Assembly (NCBI GenBank): GCA_934101445.1
Contig: CAKORQ010000068.1
Coordinates: 1-5,559, forward strand
Length of the DNA stretch: 5,559 nucleotides
Direction: 5' to 3'
From: an uncultured Bacilli bacterium
GTDB taxonomy: Bacteria; Bacillota_I; Bacilli_A; RF39; UBA660
In this document: piece by piece, positions 1 to 5,559 of the stretch
Layout: every line of letters begins with the position of its first letter
Position numbering within the stretch: the first letter of the stretch is position 1
Notes under the pieces: model-generated
Told to the model about the DNA's origin: nothing
Databases searched by the model: none
The model's input: the letters and a program-made list of their open reading frames with translations, nothing else
Translations under genes and position numbers: made by a program

Positions 1-27
1 TAAGTACAATTTAAACTTATAATAGAT

Positions 28-90
28 ATGAAAGTAATCAATTCTAAGCTTGCTGCCATCGGTTTGGCGGCATTCGTATTCGCATCATGT
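28..90 (+). other. Lipoprotein signal peptide of paralogue A
   Basis: Residues 1-21: short basic N-terminus, alanine/phenylalanine-rich core and lipobox FASC. Cys21 would be diacylated and become the mature N-terminus after signal peptidase II cleavage. The first residues (M-K-V-I-N-x-K-L-A) match those of the downstream paralogue almost position for position, with the cysteine at the same residue number. Confidence 0.9.
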
Positions 91-2484
91 AGCGACAGCA
101 ACAGTGATGGTCCTAGCACCAACCCTGATATCCTCGACGCTACAACAATTGGTCTTACACAGTCAGACGCAGCTTCACTTGCTGCAAGTGTAACGAACTA
201 CAAGGTTTCTGCCAACGCAGGAGCTCGTCGTTTCTCTCGCGCTGCTGATGAAACATTGTTTAATGGTTTGACCTCTATGCCTGAGATTCCAACAATTCCT
301 GGAAGAGGTGTAAATGAAATTACTGGCGCAACAAACCTCGAAGAAGGTCAGAAATATTACTATAAGGGTGATGGCACTCTCGATTTGAGAGGACAGAGCA
401 TCAAGGGCGCTACTCTTTGGGTAAGAGGTAAAGCCACTGTCATTTACGACAAGACAGAAGGTAACAACAAGATTTACGTTCAGCCAGGTGCTCACTTGGT
501 ATTTAAAGGCACTGGTGCTGCCGTTGCAGCTGGTGATGAAATTATCATCGCTAAGGCTGGCGACTTCAAGTCTGACAATGACATCACAATAGATGGTACT
601 TTGTACTGCACTACACATATTGGTGAACTTAATGCAGAAAAGACAGAGCCTGCCCAGAATGTAACCGTCAATGGAAACGTATTCTTGTATGGTTACGTTG
701 CAACAAAGGACGGCGAGCCTGTCAAGGATAAAAATGGCAAGGAGGTATGGAACTATGCTTCTATCCGCGCTAAAAAGTTGACTATCGGTGCCAACGCTAG
801 AGTTAACGTTGCCGACAAGATCTACAGAACAAACGACGTAGAATTGAATGGTGCCTTGCACGTTGGACGTACAATGGAAGTTAGCAACTTGACTATCAAC
901 AATGGTGGCCAACTGAGTTCTGATGCTTCCATCAAAGTTAAGCAGGCTCTCACTATGAACGCAGGTTCTAAGATTACAACTTCTTACCTCAATGTAACAT
1001 CAGACACTTACAACAACAAGGGTCAGGAGCATGTTGCAGATGGTAACTCTGTTGCAACTTTGAATGGCAACTGCCAGATTATCCTGAGCAACCTTGGTGT
1101 CATCAACTTGAATACCTTGAAGACTGACAACACAGCTGGTCAGATTGTACTCAACAGCAATGATGCTTCTGGCTACTCTGTTGTAAAGGCAGACAAATTC
1201 ATCTACACAGGTAGCGATGACAATGTGAAGTGCTTCTCTACTCCACAAGACAACTCAGCAACATTCTTGCTTCAGCTCAAGAAGTGCTACAAAGGTTCTG
1301 AAAGTACTGAGGTTAACTACAATGACTTAGCTTTCGACGCTTCTTATCTTGACTACGACGTAGCTACAGACGGCGCTGCACTGGAGCCACAAGATAATCA
1401 TACATGGAAGTTGAAGGATGATGTTGCAGCTAAGATTCAGAAGAATCCTAAGCTCGACTTGATCGCATCACTTGGTACACCTGATGGTCAATCTGCAACT
1501 AGCATCATTCCTGCCAACAGCAACTTGTACATCTCTTATCACACATACGGAAGTTCCTTCGGTGGAAACATTGAGGTTGCTAAGATGAGTGGTTCTACTT
1601 TGTCTTTGCTCCAGAATGTATCAACAAATGGTGAGGACAACAAGACAGACTTCAACCATCTTAATGTTATTGATGGTAAGCTCTTCTTGGCAGGTAGTAA
1701 CAATGCAGGTGCAGTTGTAGCATACGCAAACTTGAGCAATGGCACAATTGATACTAATTCTGGCTTGACAACACTTCCTACATGGAGAAATGCACAGAGC
1801 AAAGATGATGCCGCAGATCATGGAGACGCAAACTGCGTAGTGAAATGGGGCAACAACATCTATGTAGCTACAACAAGAGGCTATGAGATTTACGCTCCAT
1901 CACAAAATTATCTCCACACCAACGTAACTATGCCAGGAAAGGCTAAGTTCATGGCTACAAGCACCGAAGGTCTTATCGGTTTGAACTATGGTACAGATGT
2001 TAAGGCTGGTGATGCTGCCGTTAATGGTCAGATGGTTTGCTTCACAAGCGCAGACTTGCAGAGCAGAAGTAAAAACTTCGACCTCGGAAACATTGCACCA
2101 AACAATGGCAAGAACATGGTTGCAGTAGGTCCTGACGGAAAGATTTATGCTTGCCAGAGTGCAAAGGGTCTTTCTTGCTGGAATGCTAATGGCACAAAGG
2201 CTTGGACTAACAACTATGTTACTCCTATCAACACTAAGGGCAACAAGAGCGTAGATAATCGTCTTGGTTACATCAATGGTGTTGCTGTTGATGCCAACTA
2301 CGTTTATGTAGCAGCAGGTGCTTATGGACTTGTTGTACTTGATAAGGATGGTAATGTGGTAGCTCATCGTGCTGTAGGCGAGAAGCACTCTGCAAACTAT
2401 GTAGCAGTAGATGGCACAAATATCTATGTAGCTTATGGTACAGGTCGTGTACAGGTATTTAAACTGACAAATACAGCAAAATAA
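28..2484 (+). CDS. Surface-type lipoprotein: beta-helix-like N-terminal half plus C-terminal seven-bladed propeller-like half (paralogue A)
   Basis: Secreted, lipid-anchored protein of 818 residues; biochemical function not recognised. Seen: residues 1-20 form a signal peptide (Lys2, hydrophobic core 8-18) ending in lipobox F-A-S-C with Cys21 as lipidation site, followed by S-D-S-N-S-D-G, which resembles the acidic surface-export signals of Bacteroidetes lipoproteins. A short helical-looking segment (46-58, DAASLAASVTNY) is shared with the downstream paralogue. Residues about 105-400 are rich in Asn, Gly, Thr and Val. Strand motifs of the type hydrophobic-T-hydrophobic-N/D-G begin near 186, 212, 251, 271, 288 and 308, suggesting beta-helix rungs. 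From about 490 to 813, strand motifs start near 500, 552, 611, 649, 706, 759 and 799, several reading I/V-Y-V-A followed by G and a second strand; this fits a seven-bladed propeller (LVIVD/YncE/PQQ-like). No catalytic motif is visible. Start: ATG at 28 gives a complete signal peptide directly. A surface binding or scaffold role is inference. Confidence 0.93.
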   Translation: MKVINSKLAAIGLAAFVFASCSDSNSDGPSTNPDILDATTIGLTQSDAASLAASVTNYKVSANAGARRFSRAADETLFNGLTSMPEIPTIPGRGVNEITGATNLEEGQKYYYKGDGTLDLRGQSIKGATLWVRGKATVIYDKTEGNNKIYVQPGAHLVFKGTGAAVAAGDEIIIAKAGDFKSDNDITIDGTLYCTTHIGELNAEKTEPAQNVTVNGNVFLYGYVATKDGEPVKDKNGKEVWNYASIRAKKLTIGANARVNVADKIYRTNDVELNGALHVGRTMEVSNLTINNGGQLSSDASIKVKQALTMNAGSKITTSYLNVTSDTYNNKGQEHVADGNSVATLNGNCQIILSNLGVINLNTLKTDNTAGQIVLNSNDASGYSVVKADKFIYTGSDDNVKCFSTPQDNSATFLLQLKKCYKGSESTEVNYNDLAFDASYLDYDVATDGAALEPQDNHTWKLKDDVAAKIQKNPKLDLIASLGTPDGQSATSIIPANSNLYISYHTYGSSFGGNIEVAKMSGSTLSLLQNVSTNGEDNKTDFNHLNVIDGKLFLAGSNNAGAVVAYANLSNGTIDTNSGLTTLPTWRNAQSKDDAADHGDANCVVKWGNNIYVATTRGYEIYAPSQNYLHTNVTMPGKAKFMATSTEGLIGLNYGTDVKAGDAAVNGQMVCFTSADLQSRSKNFDLGNIAPNNGKNMVAVGPDGKIYACQSAKGLSCWNANGTKAWTNNYVTPINTKGNKSVDNRLGYINGVAVDANYVYVAAGAYGLVVLDKDGNVVAHRAVGEKHSANYVAVDGTNIYVAYGTGRVQVFKLTNTAK
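1522..2469 (+). other. Propeller-like domain of paralogue A
   Basis: Covers residues 499-814. Landmarks shared with the downstream paralogue: S-Y-H-T at 503-506, D-F-N-H-L at 541-545, D-A-N-C at 600-603, T-R-G-Y-E at 616-620, P-G-K-A-K at 636-640, I-A-P-N-N-G-K-N at 689-696, K-G-L-S-C at 713-717, Y-G-L-V-V-L-D at 766-772, S-A-N-Y-V near 790, and the closing I-Y-V-A-Y-G with V-Q-V-F-K-L. The YGLVVLD-type strands resemble LVIVD repeats, known from bacterial and archaeal cell-surface propellers. The seven-blade count comes from strand-motif spacing by eye, not from a structure. Confidence 0.72.
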
Positions 2485-2500
2485 CGTAATACAATTTCTG

Positions 2501-2537
2501 TTCTCCCCCACTCTCACTATTTTAGAGTGAGGGAGAA
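2501..2537 (+). terminator. Hairpin after paralogue A, probable terminator or processing site
   Basis: Arms 2501-2514 and 2524-2537 pair over 14 positions with a single C-A mismatch (2508/2530) around a 9-base loop. The hairpin starts 16 bases after the stop codon. There is no T tract behind it (CTAGCCG follows), so it is not a textbook intrinsic terminator. It could instead be an mRNA 3'-end stabiliser or a partial terminator that sets the ratio of the two paralogues. Confidence 0.55.
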
Positions 2538-2549
2538 CTAGCCGTATTA

Positions 2550-2564
2550 AAGCTAACTTAGCTT
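2550..2564. repeat. Short perfect dyad AAGCTAA-C-TTAGCTT
   Basis: Two 7-base arms are perfect inverted copies around one central base, lying between the hairpin and the start of paralogue B. The centre is too tight for the full arms to form a good RNA hairpin, so if functional it would more likely be a protein-binding dyad. It may also be chance in AT-rich DNA. Confidence 0.3.
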
Positions 2565-2619
2565 AATAATAAAGATATTCGTATAAAGATGAAAAATTAC
2601 GTTTAAAACGAAGACTAAC

Positions 2620-2682
2620 ATGAAAGCAATAAATGTCAAACTAGCTACATTTACTTTCGCTGCAGTGCTTCTAGCATCTTGT
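2620..2682 (+). other. Lipoprotein signal peptide of paralogue B
   Basis: Residues 1-21: Lys2 and Lys7, core from 8 to 18, lipobox LASC with Cys21. The S-D-S-T-D-G after the cysteine resembles the Ser/Asp-rich lipoprotein export signal described for Bacteroides, which favours display on the outer face of the outer membrane. The surface assignment is inference. Confidence 0.9.
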
Positions 2683-5292
2683 AGCGATTCTACAGATGGA
2701 CTTTCTGGAGGTGATGCTTCTAAGTCTGTGGTAGGCAAGGAAGTTACTTCCATCACAGATGCACAGGAATTGGCTTCACGTGTAATCAACTTCAACACAG
2801 CCCCTTTCTCTGCAACAACGAAAGCAAGAACTAGATCTGCATATACGGGCACAGCTCCACAGGTTACAAAACTTTCTATGCCTAAGGCTCCAGTTGCCAC
2901 GGGTACAGAATTGAATGTAAACAAAATAGACGGAAAATCAGGAAATTACATTGTCAAGAGCAATGTCACATTGGAACTGGCAAATGTAAACAACACAAAT
3001 ATTTTCATAGAAAATGGTGGTGAACTGACTATCACTAACCATTGGGGTATTGGAGACAACGTAAATATCTACGTACTCAATGGTGGTAAATTCCACTACC
3101 AGTCAGGCAACGTAGATTATAACATTTGCATTTACAATGGCGCAACCTTCGATTCAACAAAGAACCTCCTCTATATAAGTTCTGGCAAGGGCATTTATAT
3201 CGAAGGCGATTGGACTACAACAGCAGACGTAGACAATAGAGGCAACTTCTACATTGGTGGTGATTACAATGGTTCCAAATTCTATCCTGGTGCTGGAACT
3301 TCATATTTCGCAAAAGACCTTACATTAAAGAATGACGTCGATGCTGATGCTCCTTTGTATGTAGGTGGCAACTTGAAAGCACAAAACTTGTACTTTGGTT
3401 CTCAGGTTTACATTGTTGGAAATGTAAACATCTCCAACAACGAATATAAGACAGACACAGAATCAGCCAATGTCTACATCGGAGGAGACTTGAAATGTGG
3501 AGACTTCAAGCACAACCAAGGTAGTACAACTAACGTACAAGGTGAGAATGGGCTTGACTTGAGCAAGAAAGACATTATCATCAATGGTACTGTCAACTTT
3601 GCTGGTTCTTTCAAAGCAAATACTCTTATGTTGCAGGGCACGACAAACTTCTATGCTTGCGGTGTAGAAACCAAAGGCGAGTTCAAAATCGATAGCAACA
3701 CAGCCAACTTGCATACAGGTTATTTGAAGGCAGCAAGCATCTATCAGTGTGCATCAAGCCACATTTATTTAAATTCTAACGGATACATTGACTGTTCAGG
3801 AACCTATGAGAATCAGAATAACGGTGTAGGCTCTGTTGATTTGGTAGGAAGTGGTTCTAAAGCTTTGTTCAAAGCGAATAAAGTTAAGTATAATGGAAAC
3901 AATGACGTTTGCTTAGGAAAAGCCTATAACAATGCTTACTTCTCAACCTGCTACCTGTTTAACGCAGAGACTGAAGGAAGCACATTGTATCTTGACGTTA
4001 CAGAATTTGAGAACAATGGTATTGTCTTGAAAGACATGAACGTTGTTCCAAAGGGCGGCAGAAACGCTTACTGGTCTGAAATATCTAGCGACTACAAGAT
4101 TACTGATACTCAGTGTGGTAAGACCATAACACCGACCACACCAGGCAAGCCAACAACCCCAGAGAAACCAGGCAAGGAACTGACCCCTGTCAGCGATATC
4201 GTCTACGACCATACGCACAACATCTCAGCAACATGCATTCAGCCATACAATGGCAAGATGTATATGAGTTATCATACTCGCGGTAAAGGACACGGAGCTT
4301 GTGTAGAAGTATTCCAGACAGCCAACGATGCGACAACCATGTTGCAGTACTTGCAGGACAAGAAGGGAGTGCTTGACTTCAACCACTTGATGATTGATAC
4401 CAAGCCTTCTACTCCACAGCTCTACTTAGTGGGTAATTCAAACGACAGTGGTGCAATGCTTGCTAGCATCGACATCAACAGCAATGGTCTTCTCAATACC
4501 GAAGTGAGCGAAATCGATGAGAACACTACTATCAACCCATTGAATGTAGTTCCATTGATTAAGAACGTACAGAAAGGTTCTGCCGAGGCTAAGAACGACG
4601 AGAACTGTATCGTACGTGACGGCAACAAGCTTCTCGTAATGAGTACAAGAGGTTATGAGGTTTACAACGCTGATGACTTGACATTACTTGGAAGCAAGGA
4701 ATTGCCTGGCAAGGCTAAGCATATCGCAATGAACGGTAATAAGATTGCAACATTGTACTATGAGTCACGTCCAGCAGATTCTCTCGCTACCGTAAAGGGA
4801 CGCATCGAAGAGTTTGACACAGGTTCAGACATCTTGACTGCTACTCCTAGCAAGACTATCGAAGTTGGCGACATCGCTCCTAACAATGGCAAGAACACCA
4901 TGGCTATCGACGGCAACTACATTTATGTATGTCGCAGCGAAAAGGGTCTCTCTTGCTTCGACCGCTCTTCTGGCAAGGAAGTATGGAACTGGTCAGCACC
5001 ACTGACAGCCATCACCAAGGTACCTCAGGGCTATGCCAACGGTGTTACCTTCGATAGCAACTATATCTACTTGGCATGCGGTGGCTATGGTCTCGTAGTT
5101 CTCGACAAGAACAAGAAGACAGCAGAAGGTAAGCCTGAGGTTGTAGCCAAGAAGCGTTGCTCAACCAAGAACTCAGCTAACTATGTAACACTCGACAATG
5201 GTTACATCTATGTAGCTTACGGACAGAGCCGCTTGCAGGTATTCAAGTTGATAGACAAGGTTGTAAATGGCAACACGAGCTACAACAAATAA
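2620..5292 (+). CDS. Surface-type lipoprotein: beta-helix-like half, Thr/Pro linker and C-terminal propeller-like half (paralogue B)
   Basis: Paralogue of the gene upstream, 890 residues, same strand, 135 bases after its stop. Signal peptide 1-20 ends in lipobox L-A-S-C with Cys21, followed by S-D-S-T-D-G. The segment DAQELASRVINF (47-58) matches the other protein at the same residue numbers. Residues about 105-470 carry a repeated strand motif, Y/F-I/V-x-G-D/N-hydrophobic, starting at 192, 210, 246, 263 and 285, with a looser copy at 319; this implies beta-helix-like rungs of about 17-22 residues. A Thr/Pro/Lys/Gly linker spans 502-523. The C-terminal half has seven strand motifs near 548, 602, 671, 708, 768, 816 and 863, in register with the seven of the paralogue. 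Cysteines are more frequent here (eight between 22 and 500). No catalytic motif is visible. ATG 2620 is chosen because it yields an intact signal peptide; the nearer upstream ATG (2589) is out of frame and stops after five codons. A binding, adhesion or scaffold role is inference. Confidence 0.93.
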   Translation: MKAINVKLATFTFAAVLLASCSDSTDGLSGGDASKSVVGKEVTSITDAQELASRVINFNTAPFSATTKARTRSAYTGTAPQVTKLSMPKAPVATGTELNVNKIDGKSGNYIVKSNVTLELANVNNTNIFIENGGELTITNHWGIGDNVNIYVLNGGKFHYQSGNVDYNICIYNGATFDSTKNLLYISSGKGIYIEGDWTTTADVDNRGNFYIGGDYNGSKFYPGAGTSYFAKDLTLKNDVDADAPLYVGGNLKAQNLYFGSQVYIVGNVNISNNEYKTDTESANVYIGGDLKCGDFKHNQGSTTNVQGENGLDLSKKDIIINGTVNFAGSFKANTLMLQGTTNFYACGVETKGEFKIDSNTANLHTGYLKAASIYQCASSHIYLNSNGYIDCSGTYENQNNGVGSVDLVGSGSKALFKANKVKYNGNNDVCLGKAYNNAYFSTCYLFNAETEGSTLYLDVTEFENNGIVLKDMNVVPKGGRNAYWSEISSDYKITDTQCGKTITPTTPGKPTTPEKPGKELTPVSDIVYDHTHNISATCIQPYNGKMYMSYHTRGKGHGACVEVFQTANDATTMLQYLQDKKGVLDFNHLMIDTKPSTPQLYLVGNSNDSGAMLASIDINSNGLLNTEVSEIDENTTINPLNVVPLIKNVQKGSAEAKNDENCIVRDGNKLLVMSTRGYEVYNADDLTLLGSKELPGKAKHIAMNGNKIATLYYESRPADSLATVKGRIEEFDTGSDILTATPSKTIEVGDIAPNNGKNTMAIDGNYIYVCRSEKGLSCFDRSSGKEVWNWSAPLTAITKVPQGYANGVTFDSNYIYLACGGYGLVVLDKNKKTAEGKPEVVAKKRCSTKNSANYVTLDNGYIYVAYGQSRLQVFKLIDKVVNGNTSYNK
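3193..3597 (+). repeat. Degenerate protein repeat (Y-I-G-G-D type) within paralogue B
   Basis: Encodes residues 192-326. Copies read IYIEGDW (192), FYIGGDY (210), LYVGGNL (246), VYIVGNV (263), VYIGGDL (285) and a looser IIINGTV (319). Spacings of 18, 36, 17, 22 and 34 are near one or two multiples of about 18 residues, as expected for stacked beta-helix turns. The DNA copies are diverged, so this is an old structural repeat rather than a recent tandem duplication. Confidence 0.6.
4123..4188 (+). other. Thr/Pro-rich interdomain linker in paralogue B
   Basis: Encodes residues 502-523, low-complexity T, P, K, G, E with the unit P-G-K occurring twice. It lies between the beta-helix-like part and the first propeller strand. 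Paralogue A has no such linker at the equivalent place. Such linkers usually act as stiff spacers on secreted proteins. Confidence 0.75.
4261..5259 (+). other. Propeller-like domain of paralogue B
   Basis: Residues 548-880. It carries the shared landmarks S-Y-H-T (550-553), D-F-N-H-L (586-590), D-E-N-C (660-663), T-R-G-Y-E (676-680), P-G-K-A-K, I-A-P-N-N-G-K-N (752-759), C-x7-C (771 and 779), Y-G-L-V-V-L-D (823-829), N-S-A-N-Y-V, and the closing I-Y-V-A-Y-G with L-Q-V-F-K-L. Relative to paralogue A it has small insertions, for example after Y-G-L-V-V-L-D-K and before L-Y-L-V-G-N. A short tail rich in Asn and Lys follows the last strand. Confidence 0.72.
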
Positions 5293-5302
5293 AAAGTGAA
5301 AG

Positions 5303-5323
5303 ATTAGTAAAATACATACTAAT
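5303..5323 (+). repeat. Weak AT-rich hairpin after paralogue B
   Basis: Arms ATTAGTA (5303-5309) and TACTAAT (5317-5323) are perfect inverted copies around 7 bases, 10 bases after the stop codon. Almost all pairs are A-T, so stability is low; it may be an accessory to the strong hairpin just downstream or chance. Confidence 0.3.
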
Positions 5324-5334
5324 ACAAAACTACG

Positions 5335-5384
5335 AACACTAGTTGAATGCAGCTGCAACAGCTTGCGGCTGCATTCATAGTGTT
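5335..5384 (+). terminator. Long, strong hairpin before the third gene (terminator or leader structure)
   Basis: The stem is 22 base pairs in three blocks. 5335-5341 pairs with 5378-5384. After a 2-base bulge (5342-5343), 5344-5353 pairs with 5368-5377. 5354-5358 pairs with 5363-5367, with one G-U at its base, closing on the tetraloop CAGC. Only a short T run (5383-5385) meets the 3' side, then AAACC, so it is a strong structure but a poor classical terminator. Its foot lies 14 bases before the start codon of the next gene, so it could also act as a leader structure on that mRNA. Termination after the lipoprotein pair is the simpler reading. Confidence 0.65.
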
Positions 5385-5398
5385 TAAACCAAAAAACA

Positions 5399-5559
5399 AT
5401 GAAGCAAAATTTGATACTATATACGACTACTGCTCTCCTCATTACACTCGGAGGACAAAGCACTATGGCTCAGGCTCAAAGACAGCAACAGCTGAAGAAA
5501 AAGAGCTTTAGCCCTAAAATGCTCGTATATGAAAATCTGAAAAACAATAACGTGCTCAG
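5399..5559 (+). CDS. Secreted protein, 5' end only (signal peptide plus about 27 residues)
   Basis: An open frame runs from ATG 5399 to the window edge: 53 full codons and no stop. Residues 1-26 form a clear Sec signal peptide: Lys2, hydrophobic stretch about 4-17, and a likely signal peptidase I site after A-Q-A (24-26). There is no cysteine, so it is not a lipoprotein. The mature start is basic and Gln/Lys-rich (Q-R-Q-Q-Q-L-K-K-K), then S-F-S-P-K-M-L-V-Y-E-N-L-K. Too little is present to name a family. A short basic region followed by such a segment can precede the catalytic domain of secreted peptidases, but this is only a guess. The leader is A-rich (six A's at 5391-5396) with no Shine-Dalgarno, as usual for Bacteroidota. 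The strong hairpin ends 14 bases upstream. Confidence 0.8.
   Translation, partial: MKQNLILYTTTALLITLGGQSTMAQAQRQQQLKKKSFSPKMLVYENLKNNNVL

Noticed and set aside
175..912. Long open frame on the minus strand (245 codons) inside the first gene
   Set aside because: It lies wholly opposite a well-supported coding frame, has no leader or domain of its own, and its composition is that of an antisense reading of Asn/Thr/Val-rich codons.
1900..2517. Minus-strand open frame of 205 codons over the propeller part and the hairpin
   Set aside because: Cysteine- and isoleucine-rich antisense translation with no recognisable domain; it would begin inside the first gene and end in the intergenic hairpin.
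2598..2605. TACGTTTA as a Bacteroidota -7 promoter box (TAnnTTTG)
   Set aside because: The last base differs, no TTTG -33 box stands at the right distance, and transcription would begin only a few bases before the ATG.
2589..2606. Five-codon open frame (M-K-N-Y-V) just before the second gene, a possible leader peptide
   Set aside because: Too short, with no regulatory codon run and no attenuator pair behind it; an ATG followed by an early stop is expected by chance in such AT-rich DNA.
2553..2924. Minus-strand open frame crossing the start of the second gene
   Set aside because: The hydrophobic stretch near its end is the reverse reading of the signal-peptide region; no plausible initiation context or family.
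28..5292. Lipoprotein pair as a SusC/SusD-type glycan uptake locus
   Set aside because: Neither protein looks like a SusD (helical, TPR-like) or a TonB-dependent receptor; both are all-beta and no transporter is in the window.
5382..5389. Perfect palindrome GTTTAAAC as an operator
   Set aside because: Eight bases only, overlapping the foot of the strong hairpin and the A-rich leader; not enough to claim a binding site.
5173..5463. Minus-strand open frame over the end of the second gene and the strong hairpin
   Set aside because: It overlaps two supported plus-strand genes and a hairpin, and its protein is low-information antisense.

Overview
The window reads as a stretch of a Bacteroidota chromosome, most likely Prevotella/Segatella or a close relative. 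Reasons: moderately AT-rich DNA with A-rich, Shine-Dalgarno-poor leaders before each start; a lipobox followed at once by Ser/Asp-rich residues, typical of exported Bacteroidales lipoproteins; and all-beta, Asn/Gly/Thr-rich secreted proteins. The genus is an inference from style, not from a marker gene.

Layout: 1-27 is the end of a leader. 28-2484 (+) encodes an 818-residue lipoprotein. 2485-2619 is an intergenic gap with a strong hairpin (2501-2537) and a small dyad (2550-2564). 2620-5292 (+) encodes an 890-residue lipoprotein paralogous to the first. 5293-5398 is a gap with a weak AT hairpin (5303-5323) and a very strong 22-bp hairpin (5335-5384). 5399-5559 (+) is the start of a third secreted protein, cut by the window edge. 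There is no gene-free stretch over 300 bases. I found no RNA gene, insertion sequence, CRISPR array or attachment site.

The two complete genes are the interest of the window. Both have a signal peptide with the acceptor cysteine at residue 21 and a short conserved alpha-type segment at residues 46-58. Both continue with a long N-terminal half that looks like a stack of short beta-strand rungs (beta-helix-like). Both end in a roughly 330-residue half with seven recurrent strand motifs, consistent with a seven-bladed beta-propeller of the LVIVD/YncE/PQQ-like kind. The propeller halves and the first 60 residues align readily; the middle beta-helix-like part does not. This suggests tandem duplication with strong divergence of the outward-facing part. 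A sensible but unproven reading is a pair of surface-anchored binding or scaffold proteins that share a conserved propeller and present different beta-helix faces. No enzyme active site is visible in either, and no function can be named from the sequence.
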